Shown here in pieces: positions 34,364 through 43,020 of a stretch of 64,000 nucleotides of DNA. The DNA lies in the NCBI GenBank assembly GCA_947683625.1, contig CANTUR010000166.1, positions 5,845,001 to 5,909,000 on the forward strand, written 5' to 3'. A model generated the notes under the pieces. That model was not told the DNA's origin, did no database searches, and worked only from the letters and a program-made list of their open reading frames with translations. Numbering within the stretch: the first letter of the stretch is position 1; each line of letters opens with the position of its first letter. This stretch comes from Mallotus nudiflorus. Lineage: Eukaryota > Streptophyta > Magnoliopsida > Malpighiales > Euphorbiaceae. The translations under genes were made by a program, and so were the position numbers.

Positions 34364-34690
34364 GAAGGGTCAGATGGAATAGAGCATGCAATGTACTACC
34401 TGAGTAAGAAGTTTCTGCTGTACGAGGAAAAATATGATTTAGTAGAAAAGACATGTTTGATCATGATTTAGGCTATGAGGAAATTAAGGCATTATTTTCA
34501 ATCTTATAGGGTTCAAGTTGTTTCAAGAATACACCCTCTAAGGTATCTATTTCAAGCATCAGCTTTAAATGGAAAAATGTCTCGATGGTTAGTACTCTTA
34601 ACTGAATTTGATATATAGTACATTACTACAAAGGTAATCAAGGGAAGAGTAGTAGCAAAATTCTTAGGTCAGAGTGCGATCGAAGGTGAT
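34300..34690 (+). pseudogene. Tat gypsy-type RNase H (first RNase H)
   Basis: Follows the reverse transcriptase directly: PLVLYLALEEDAMGAMLA(stop)EGSDG, HAMYYLSKKFLLYEEKY, LEKTCL-like wording, RKLRHYFQSYRVQVVS and GKMSRWLVLLTEFDI(stop)YI. The first catalytic Asp of active homologues is not evident (LYLAL in place of a Y/L-S/D type motif), as expected for the vestigial connection-like domain of dual-RNase-H Tat elements. Stops at 34362, 34469 and 34617. Confidence 0.8.
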
Positions 34691-34702
34691 GAGCAGTGGA
34701 AT

Positions 34703-35140
34703 TTGGAGTTTCCATATGAGAACTTAGCAGTTCTAGAGTACCGGGAGTGGAAACTTTACTTCGATGGAGCTGTAAACAAAAAAGGAGCTGGATTGGGAAT
34801 GATTCTTGTTACATCAAAAGGAGAAACCATACCAATGGCAAAGAAACTAGATTTTAAGGTCACAAAGAACATGGCCGAGTATGAAGCATGCATCTATCGA
34901 GTTGAGGCAGCTGGAGCGAAAGATTTGTTGCTTTATGGGGATTCAATGTTAGTCATCAGTCAGGCTAATGAAGAATGGGAAGTAAAAAAGGAAAAGCTTA
35001 AGCCTTATATCTGCTATTTGAAAGCCTTAATGAAGAATTTTACTAAATGTGTCTTTATCCATCTAACCAAATACGATAATCAGATGGCAGATGCACTAGC
35101 AACACTCTTTTCAATATGGGATAGTGCAACTAGGTTGGCC
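34703..35140 (+). pseudogene. Second (archaeal/plant-type) RNase H of Tat element
   Basis: The first 140 residues of a continuous 278-codon frame form a complete RNase H fold: LYFDGAVNKKGAGLGMIL (Asp21), NMAEYEACIYRVEAA (Glu61 or Glu59), LLLYGDSMLVISQ (Asp80) and DNQMADALATL (Asp130). The four acidic residues of the active site are present. An extra RNase H between the gypsy RNase H and integrase is a published hallmark of Tat elements, thought to have replaced the activity of the first domain. It is the best preserved gene segment of this element. Confidence 0.92.
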
Positions 35141-35935
35141 ATGAAACCTTTAGTGATCATGAAGTCTAAAGCACCATGTTATGGGGGTGAGCAGATTATG
35201 AATGTTCAAGTGGGGCCTGAAGAAAAGCCTTGGTTTTATGATGTCCAAAGATTCATAGAAGAAAGAATTTATCCAGATGAAGAAGCCTCAAAGGAAAGAT
35301 ATGCTCTTCATGTTCTTGCACATAACTATGCAAGTCATGATGGAGTATTATACAAAAGACTATCGAATGGGATGCAGCTCAGACGTCTCAAGACAGATGA
35401 AGTTGAGGAGGTGATGAAAGAAATTCATGTAGGAACATGCAGTTCTCACATGAATAGGATAATACTAACCAAGAAAATAATTAGACAAGGGTACTATTGG
35501 ATGAGTATGGAAAAGGATTGTATCAGGATAGTAAGATAATGCAATCAGTGTCAGATCCATGGGAATCTTAATCACATGCCTCCAATAGTGCTAAATAGTT
35601 TATCATCCCCTTGGCCCTTTGTAGCATGGGGAATTGATATCATAAGAGAAATAAGACCGACAACATCAAATGGGCATAAATATATAGTGGTGGCAATCGA
35701 TTACTTCTCGAGATGGGTAAAGGCAAAATCTTTCAACACTTTGACAGCAAAACAGATACACGATTCATCGAGAAGAGCCTTATGAGGTTCCATATCATAT
35801 TGTGATAGATAATGGGGTTCAATTTCAAGTAGAAACAGTAGAGTTATTACAAAAGTATGGGATTGAACACCATAAATCTTCACCTTATCGCCGTCAAGCT
35901 AATGGAGCAATGTAAGCGGCTAATAAAAATGTCAA
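35141..35935 (+). pseudogene. Tat integrase, truncated
   Basis: Continues the frame of the second RNase H. The zinc-binding region is IHVGTCSSHMNR ... GYYWMSMEKDC ... CNQCQIHGN (about 35420-35565), with a TAA stop at 35537. The catalytic core starts WPFVAWGIDIIREI (first Asp, about 35635). After a frameshift near 35780 the second Asp lies in VIDNGVQF near 35810. The third acidic residue position is a TAA stop at about 35911 (NGAM-stop-AANKNV). Sequence homologous to integrase ends at about 35930, where it abuts the antisense gene. The whole C-terminal domain is absent, so an internal deletion or template switch is likely. Confidence 0.88.
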
Positions 35936-36428
35936 TGCATGTATCGACATCACCATGATGAGAAACTAGAAAAAATTGAGCATATAAGTACAAAGCAATT
36001 ATTCTAGTCCAATCAGCAGTGTTTTTATCTTGAGTCCCACAGATGGTGATCATAGAAGAAAGATTGATGGTCCCAGGGTTATGCGCATACATATAAATAT
36101 CATTTGGGGGCAAATCAAAGAACACAACCAATTTGTTAGGAAATTGCATCTCCAAATCAGGAAGGGTTATCATAGCAGTTGAGTCTAATGTGCATCCTAG
36201 AATATTAGCAAACTCTTTAATCATTGGACAAAGCTCTTGCCCATTAAACCTGAATATATGGTCCTTAACATCCCAGAAGGTAGCAACATTATGTAGGAGA
36301 TTTTTATCGATAGTCAGGTGTTGAACATATTTCAAGGATTTGATGTGGAAAGGTTGAAGCTTATTCCAGTCATCACCATTGAGACTTCTAAGAAATTTCT
36401 TCATTGTTTGGAGAGATGCTTGAGTCAT
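35930..36428 (-). pseudogene. Antisense plant-mobile-domain-like ORF (DUF7745-type)
   Basis: An open frame of 182 codons starts at ATG 36428 on the strand opposite to pol (its last codons to 35880 overlap integrase remnants). It reads MTQASLQTMKKFLRSLNGDD, WNKLQPFHIKSLKYVQHLTI, LLHNVATFWDVKDHIFRFNG, ELCPMIKEFANILGC, then IIALYLYAQFFLVSHHGDVD. The FWD-x-FxF-x-EL-P-x-x-EFA pattern is that of the DUF7745/plant-mobile-domain group, which occurs in plant genes and on the antisense strand of Tat elements. It is cut off after HHGDVD where integrase sequence begins, so its C-terminus is missing. No internal stop before that point. Two TATA boxes lie 44-75 bp upstream. Function is unknown. Confidence 0.65.
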
Positions 36429-36471
36429 TATGAGGATGTAGAGAATGAAGGAGAATGCCCCTTGTATGGCC

Positions 36472-36502
36472 TTATATAGGGAAAGAAGATGAGTTTATAT
36501 AG
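36472..36502 (-). promoter_or_regulatory. Twin TATA boxes of the antisense ORF (candidate)
   Basis: The minus strand carries CTATATAA at 36479-36472 and CTATATAAA at 36502-36494, 44 and 66 bp or more before the ATG at 36428. That is the spacing of a core promoter with a short leader. Confidence 0.55.
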
Positions 36503-36865
36503 GAAAAGGATTTTGCTAGTAAAGAAAGATGTGGATAAGGTGATAGAATCTGAGAAGGATTGGGATAAATAGATAATTAGGAAGATAATCCATTCTTTTA
36601 ATTATTTATCTATCCAATATTATCCATCTTGGAAAAGGATTAAGATAAATGGAAAATTAATTAAAAAGGATAATGATCATTAACTATCTTTTTAATTAGT
36701 TATTTATTAAGGATAAAAAAAGAGAGAAAAAAATCTGTTAAGATGCAAACATTATTTCAGTTCTATCTAACAGTGTTTGAGACAGTGTAGGAATAAAAAA
36801 TAGTAGTAAAATATAGAATAGTCAGATACAAACATGCAAAAAATCAGGAATATGAAAACTCTAAA
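36503..36865. other. Spacer between antisense genes
   Basis: A/T-rich with repeated AGGATAA and TTAATTA segments around 36590-36720. No gene is seen. It would contain the upstream promoter region of the antisense ORF at 36428 and the terminator region of the gene ending at 36866. Confidence 0.55.
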
Positions 36866-37985
36866 TCACTCATTTTGAGCTCTGGTATCAGGCCATGGGC
36901 TCCATCCTCTGGTAGGATCATCATGATGATAAGTGTCTGGAGGTCTGGCAGATGAAGTCCCAGCACTGTATAGATTAAAGTTGAAGTCTATATGTTGATA
37001 GTGAAGCATCTCATTCTTCCACTCTGGAACATTGGAATAGCTCTACATACATAGAAAACATCATATCATAAGCATTTAATGCCTAAGATGCATACATTTT
37101 GAATTTTCTTAGTGTAGACGCTTACCAGTCAACTATCTATAACCTGCATCATGAATAATCTCTAAGACGGGGCAAGTCCATATAGATACTCTGCCTGTGT
37201 CTGTGGAACTTGTTTTGTAAAATTTTTACTAATATCAATGTCAAGTGTACATATCCATACAAGAAATAAATCAAACAGACTCACATGAGAAGCATCTGGT
37301 GGATAAAAGCTAGGAAGCTAAGCATCACTGAACTGCATTTATTGCTTAACTAGAGCCTGAACAGTGGGAGCCTAGTAGAACATAGACTTTTTTAGAAGAG
37401 AGACATCACCAAGCATAGCACTGACAAAGGCCCCATCATGGCTAGTCCCAACATGCTGAGGATTGGGCCTGGACTCAAATCTCTTAGTCTCAGGGCCGGT
37501 CTCAAGATCAGGAATAGACTTAATCTCCTGAAAAGTGTCAATCTATACCTCCTCCACTTTAACAACAGGAGAGCAGTCTTCCTCAAACTAAAAGAAAAAA
37601 GTTATTCAAAAATTCTAAAAAGATAATTGAAACCATTAGGAGATACCTCAACATCACCAATGGGAATCTACTCTAAAAGGTTCTCCTGGATATATTATCG
37701 ATAATGGTGAGATTGCTCAAGCAAAGTCGATGCAACATGCCCCTGCAGTGCCTCCCTCAGCTCTGATCTAGCAAGATCAGAACTCCATAGCATAGAAGCT
37801 AGAATATCAAAAGGGGCACATTGCCTAGTAGGTCATGCAAACCAACAATATACTCGCTCTCCAAGATACCATATCTTACAACCATATCTAGGAAGTAGAA
37901 CCCTCAATGTCTCTAGCCTCGCTATTCCAGCCATGAAGTTGTATCGCTAGAAATCATCGATGCCTTCCAACCAACCAGGATCAAC

Positions 37986-38055
37986 CTACATATTTTCATT
38001 TTCATTAGCTAAATTAAGTTTCACTAACTAATACCAATGATTATTATTTTCTTAC
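37986..38055 (-). other. Intron in antisense PMD gene
   Basis: On the minus strand GTAAGAAAAT at 38055 begins and AAAATATGTAG at 37986 ends a 70-nt A/T-rich stretch. Splicing joins NALKWKL to VDPGWLEG and keeps frame, and the joined wording matches the usual PMD pattern. Both borders match plant splice consensus. Confidence 0.65.
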
Positions 38056-38206
38056 TAGTTTCCATTTTAGAGCGTTCAACTGCTCACGATACATCTAAAG
38101 TGTGTTCCTGATATTAGCAAGGCGAGATGAAACCCATCTTTGCATTAAAGGTAGACTCCTGTCCAAGCTAACAACACTAAAACCATGAACTAGCCCAATC
38201 TCAATA

Positions 38207-38304
38207 CTCCAGATATGAGAAAGAAAAGGAGTTAGTAAAATCAGAAGAGGGATTAGGAAATATGCAAAATTAAAGGCAAATAAGAACATACATGTAATGC
38301 ATAC
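38207..38304 (-). other. Second probable intron in antisense PMD gene
   Basis: The minus strand begins GTATGCATTAC at 38304 and ends CATATCTGGAG at 38207 after a T-rich stretch; 98 nt. Removing it joins the VVTMFGF exon to the IEIGLVHGFSVV exon in frame. An alternative GTATGT donor at 38291 would create a stop. Confidence 0.5.
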
Positions 38305-38963
38305 CAAAAGCCAAACATGGTCACTACGCCTCTACAAACAATGTAGAGTTTGTAGTAGAGATAAGCAAGTGTTGCAGATCCCCAATCAAGAGTAATGACC
38401 TGGTCTAAGTCATGCAAGGGGCCCAGAAGAGCAATGCTCACCTCATAACTAGTCTCATAGAAAAGAGTAATGCCTATCAGGATGAGGAGGAAACATATCG
38501 CCTTCTGAGCAATCTAGCGAGGAGTAGTAGTGGGTAAACGTCTGAAGCCCTCAACTAGAGAGGAAAGAACTACGTTCTTACGGTTCTTCCATATCAGGAC
38601 AAATCTAATCAAATCATGCACAAACTAACTCATACTCCCCTCAGGAAGGTTGTAGTAGCTTATGTTAAAGGGTATAGGAGTCCCTCCAAATGTGATACCA
38701 GTAATAGCAGAGAAACTCATAGGTGTTATCATCAACTCACGTACACAAATATAGAAGGTGTGAGAGATGTCCATCCACCTCTCAATCAGTACAAATAAGG
38801 AATAATGATCCAATCTAACCCTAGCAGTCAGAAGAGTAGCAATGAAATGTTTGAAGCCAAAGGCCTAGATGATTTGTGTCATTTTCTCTAGCAAACCATG
38901 GAATAACTCTCGAGCTAAGTGGAAGCATCCCACGAATTTCATTGGTTTCTGAATAAAATTCAT

Positions 38964-40190
38964 AAAACCAAAATCATTCTTTACATTATTTTTATGTATT
39001 AATTTTTTTATTCATTTATGTGTAAAAAATAATAATAAAATAAAATAAAATAAAAAATTTAGAAATCAAAAAATTTGGGACCATCAGATTACAGATTGGA
39101 AAAATAGAATTTCAATTGAAATTCTAGATTTCTGATCGAAATTTGTAATGCTGATCAAAATTATGGATTTCCAATCAGAAATCTATAATTTTGATCAAAA
39201 TTCTAGATTTTTGATCAGAAATCCAATTTTTCGATCGGTAATCCAGATAATTGATCGGTCATGCACGCAACTCCGATGGCTCCCGACTGTTTTTCAATGT
39301 TTAATTTGAATTTTTCTCACATATCCCAATTAATTTTTAAATTTAATTTAGTTAGCATGCATTTAAATTTTACACTATAAAATTTTATCATTACAGTTAA
39401 CTATTTGAATTAATCTTGCAGAATGAAGCAGAAGGGACAAAAAAATACCTTATTGCCAGTCTGTGAAGACTTATGAAGATTCAAACAGGTCAAAGGAAGG
39501 ATGATATCACCTTTTTGTAGTCCAAGTCTATCATGTGGAAAACATGGACTCAAAACAATTGGATATACTTGCATGGCTGCTCTCCCATGTGGCCCAAATT
39601 GCAAGTGGACCACCGGATTAGACAGATGGAAAATCAGATGACAAATTGTCAAGAAATCAAGAAAAGAAAAATCAAAATCAATTAGAAGGAAAAAAGAAAA
39701 GAATAGGAAAAGAAGGGAAGTGATCAACAAAAGGAATGGGAAGGATATATAAAATGGAAAATATCCATTATAATCCTTCCAATTTACTTACATTTTTATC
39801 CATCTTTTCTTTCTTACAATTTAGTCCAAAATTGCATTTAATTCCTACTTAAAATTAAGAAAGTCATTTTTTCATAAATTTAATAACTCTTGGAGTTATT
39901 AAATCGTTAATCAACATGCTTTAAATTCTGAATTTCTTCAATTCAGAACCTAGAAATTCCTGTATTTGCATGCATTGCATTATTACAAAATTTTCAAATT
40001 CATTTTTTATATGTTACATAGCAACCCTAGTACAAATCCAGTTTTCACATTGTCATATAGTACATTGTAGTTATAACTTGAATTTTTAAAATTCAGCACT
40101 TGCTAGATGCTCTTTAGGACCTATAGCAGGTTTCTTCACTCATAATCTTTGCTAGACGCTACACAATAGTTATAGCACTTCTTTAATTAT
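38964..40190. other. Tat element 3' non-coding region
   Basis: No supported gene. From about 39105 to 39260 there are short imperfect repeats around TTTCTGATCGAAAT and CCAATCAGAAATC, about 20 bp apart, similar in wording to U3 repeats of the LTRs (16350-16460). A minus-strand frame at 39410-39730 is low-complexity and unconvincing. The rest is A/T-rich. Confidence 0.6.
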
Positions 40191-40195
40191 TTCTT

Positions 40196-40575
40196 TAAAT
40201 GTCCCACAGGGAATATAATGAAATTTATAGTCGCTAAATGTCTCACAGGGAATACAGTGAGAATCATTGCATATTTCATTAAACGTCCCACAGGGAATAT
40301 AACAAAAATCATAATTGCTAAACATCCCACATGGAATATAGCAAAATTCATAATCACTAGGCACTAGACGTCCCAAAGGGAATATAGGGCACTTCATTAA
40401 TCATCCCACGGGGAATATAATAAAACTCATATAGCACTAAACATCTCATAGAGAATATAGTGCGAATTGCTAATACTACATGGTAGTTATAGCATTGTTG
40501 CTAGACGTTCCACAGGAACTATAGCATATCCTCAATCCTTTTTTCATTAGACATCCTAAAAAGGAATACAGTGAA
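40196..40575. repeat. Minisatellite in Tat 3' UTR
   Basis: About nine imperfect copies of a unit built on TAAACGTCCCACAGGGAATA. Starts of the GTCCCACAGGG box lie at 40201, 40240, 40285, 40324, 40370, 40403, 40443, 40506 and 40552, spaced 33-63 bp and mostly 39-46 bp. Such hypervariable tandem repeats just upstream of the polypurine tract are typical of plant Tat/Ogre elements. Confidence 0.88.
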
Positions 40576-40735
40576 ACTTACTAAATGCTACACCATATCT
40601 ATAGCAATTTGTTTACATTTTGTAGCTTACTACTATAAATCAAGCTTTTCAAAAGAGCACAAGAAAGCATCTTAACTATTTTGTGTTAAAATTGTGTGCT
40701 TATACTGCTTTGCTGCAATTTGACAAGCAAACAAC

Positions 40736-40751
40736 GACAAAGGGGGGCAAC
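40736..40751 (+). other. Polypurine tract of the Tat element
   Basis: GACAAAGGGGGGCAAC immediately precedes the 3' LTR start TGTAAGCATCC. It is the expected plus-strand DNA primer site. Confidence 0.9.
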
Positions 40752-43015
40752 TGTAAGCATCCAATTCTAGGATACACTGATAAGCATATGCGATGAAAGC
40801 TCTAATGATGAAAATCTAGTCAAGTTTGATCTTCAAAGGTTAATACTTGAATTTCAGGATTAAACTGTAAGGTTTTAGGGATGAAATTGTAACCCTCTTT
40901 GGGCTTATTTATTAAATTTGATTTCTTTTAAGGACCTTTTTGTAATTTAATTATATTTTTGAAAATCAAATTATATTTTAAGTTTTTTAGGATTTAATTG
41001 GTGTATTATCTTTTAGGACTAAAAATGTGTTTTTTGATTTTATTGTAGGGATCTTTCAGTAATTAAATTAAATAAAAAAAAAATTTAGAAATTTTTCAAA
41101 ACCGATTGGGATTCTTTAATTCTGATTTGATTTATGTAATTCTGATCGAAATTGCATAAATTTGATTAAAAATACATAATGCCAATCAAATTTGCAGAGT
41201 AAAAATTGAATTTTTTTTTAATTGTTTATCTGATTTCCTATTGGTTGAATGAGTCAATTTAACATACATGTCCATTTCTCTTTTATTTGAAGAATTCTCC
41301 AGACTTCAAAATCTTATCAATCTACTTTCTTTTTAAAATTGAAATGAGCGAGTATCTGGGTAATAAAAATCCTGTATTAACATAAAGATGGTTTGCTCTG
41401 GCTTATCTTTATAGGCCAAGAGAGAAGTCTGTAGAGGGGGGATTTTTTTTCTTTACTTCTCGAGGAGGGCTTCTTCTTTTCATAGGAATTTTTTTGCTTT
41501 TTTTTTAAAAAATTGATCCGATATTGAGTTTTAGCCAGGTTTTGGAAGCTTATAAAACCCTAAGTTTTTACAAGAAGCTAAAAATCTCACCCACGTCCTT
41601 TTAATTCTTAAAACCTTTGGAAACTAAAAACTAAGTTTTATTTTATAGTCTAGAGATCAAGAATCAATCTAAGAAGATCAAACCCAAGACAGTGAATATT
41701 CCCTCTACGGAGCATCATCAGCATACTTTTCTAAAATCTTTACTCTCCTTTTATTTTTTTGAGTTATTTTATTTGATTATTTTATTTTGATACTGACTTA
41801 TTTCTTTATTTTCTATTTTTGATTTCTCTGGGATTTTGGTGAATATGGATGAGTGACTGGAGCAAACCTACGAAGAATCCATGGAATGCCATGGACTAAT
41901 TTATGTAGATCTTACGTAGGATTTCAGTTTTTTATTATTCTGTGTTATTTTATACGTGTTTTTCTCATTGATTTTATTGATTTAGGCATTTATTAATTTT
42001 TATATTCTATACGTAGGAACTGCAATAGCCCCAATAGTGGGAAATAATAAAATATTTCATTTTCTACACTTTAAAATTAATTAGAAAAACTAGGTTCAGT
42101 GGGTAATCTTTTATAAAATTAATGGTGGCTTTGATTTGATTTTGCTATGTTTTTTATGTTTTATTTTTTATTTCTTTGGGCTTTTTTATTTGTTTTAGGC
42201 CCCAAGCCCATGTTAGGGTTCAACCCACTTAACCAATAGGTTTAAGATGGTTTAGGTTTTAATTAATTAACTTAAAATCAATTTAGGCCTAATTTAGGCT
42301 AATTAGATTTAGGCCCATTTTTAAATAATAAAATTGACTTAGACTCTAGCCCAGCTAGCAGTTTCTTTTAAAAAATAAATTAGACTTTAGGCCTATTATA
42401 GTTAATTAAAACTTATTTAGATTTAGCTCAGCCCATTTAATTTCATTTAAAATAAATAGATTTAAGCCCATATTTTACTTTAAATAAAAATTAGACTTAA
42501 GCCCATTAATTGAACTTTTCTTTTTTGTAAACTTAGGCTCACTAAAATGTAGTACCCTTCCCTTTGTCCATTTCACTTGTAAATAAAGTATATAGATTTA
42601 GCTAACTTATAAAATAAAATTAACATAGTTTAGACATAGGGACACTGCCTTTTTGATGCATTTGTTACTTGTAATTTTATTGACTTGTTGCCTTTTGGGT
42701 TAAATGGATGTTAATTAGGGTTTAATAAAATTGCATGTAATTAGAGAATAAATAATAATTAATAAAGTAATCTTAAATGAACATGAGATTAAGAGAAGTT
42801 AGTATTCTGTACCCAGAATCTCCTAGTTATGGTGCTATCTTTCTTTTAGAGAATCGAGTACCACTTTTGATTTGTCCCAATTATTACCTTGGGTGACAAC
42901 TACTCATCTCCACGCTATAACTTTGTCGCATAGTAGTGTGTTCCCTAGGGCCCTTAGCCCAAACAGTGCCGTCGTTGCTAAAATCTTGGGCACATGCTAA
43001 ACCTCGTTGTCCACA
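40752..43015 (+). repeat. 3' LTR of the Tat element
   Basis: Begins TGTAAGCATCC and ends TGTCCACA, followed by the target duplication GTGTG and satellite. It aligns with 16019-18344 throughout, apart from many point changes and loss of about 70 bp near 42132. It keeps the canonical TG...CA ends. Confidence 0.95.
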
Positions 43016-43020
43016 GTGTG
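43016..43020. other. Target site duplication, right copy
   Basis: GTGTG identical to 16014-16018, continuing directly into satellite (TAGCACTTATTATAGG). Confidence 0.93.

Larger units (their letters stand above)
36866..38963 (-). pseudogene. Antisense plant mobile domain (PMD) gene with introns
   Basis: A gene on the strand opposite to pol, from ATG 38963 (MNFIQKPMKFVGCFHLAREL) to a stop at 36866 (RAQNE). Conserved PMD wording appears in order: FGFKHFIATL, LFVLIERWMDISHTFYI, RELMITPMSFSAITGITFGG (38.80-38.67 kb), LDWGSATLAYLYYKLYIVCRG (38.40-38.33 kb), LPLMQRWVSSRL, MYREQLNALKWKL and DPGWLEGIDDF. The reading frame is only continuous if two GT-AG introns are removed, about 38304-38207 and 38055-37986. 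The tail is poorly conserved and may hold more introns. Several stops remain (for example in MTQII-stop-AFGF), so it is decayed. The PMD family (PF10536-like; MAIN and MAIL relatives) comprises host proteins and transposon-borne copies. This copy looks like a captured gene carried in reverse. Confidence 0.72.
16019..43015 (+). mobile_element. Tat-lineage Ty3/gypsy LTR retrotransposon, with nested insert
   Basis: A complete but decayed element of 26,997 bp, of which about 10.4 kb is a nested Athila element; the host element itself is about 16.5 kb. Evidence is two LTRs of 2326 and 2264 bp, a perfect 5-bp target duplication, a primer-binding-site-like TGGTAACTCCACGG just after the 5' LTR, a polypurine tract before the 3' LTR, and pol domains in the order protease, reverse transcriptase, RNase H, second RNase H, integrase. 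The second RNase H, large size, antisense genes and 3' UTR minisatellite are known marks of the plant Tat lineage (Ogre, Grande and Retand group). By hand count the LTRs differ at about 11 of the first 145 aligned bases, so the insertion is old. Many stops and at least two frameshifts make it non-autonomous. Confidence 0.9.

Noticed and set aside
39410..39730. Minus-strand 106-codon ORF with a hydrophobic N-terminus
   Set aside because: Low-complexity Phe/Leu/Ser run in A/G-rich DNA, no recognisable domain, no link to the antisense PMD gene.
40170..40397. Minus-strand ORF with repeated FCYIPCGTF
   Set aside because: It is the 3' UTR minisatellite read in one frame; unit lengths of 39 and 45 keep the frame open.
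40196..40575. 3' UTR minisatellite as direct source of the surrounding 189-bp satellite
   Set aside because: Unit length and sequence do not match any part of the satellite monomer by eye.
16019..43015. Integrated plant pararetrovirus (caulimovirus type)
   Set aside because: LTRs, target duplication, integrase and dual RNase H define LTR retrotransposons; no movement-protein or coat-protein motif seen.
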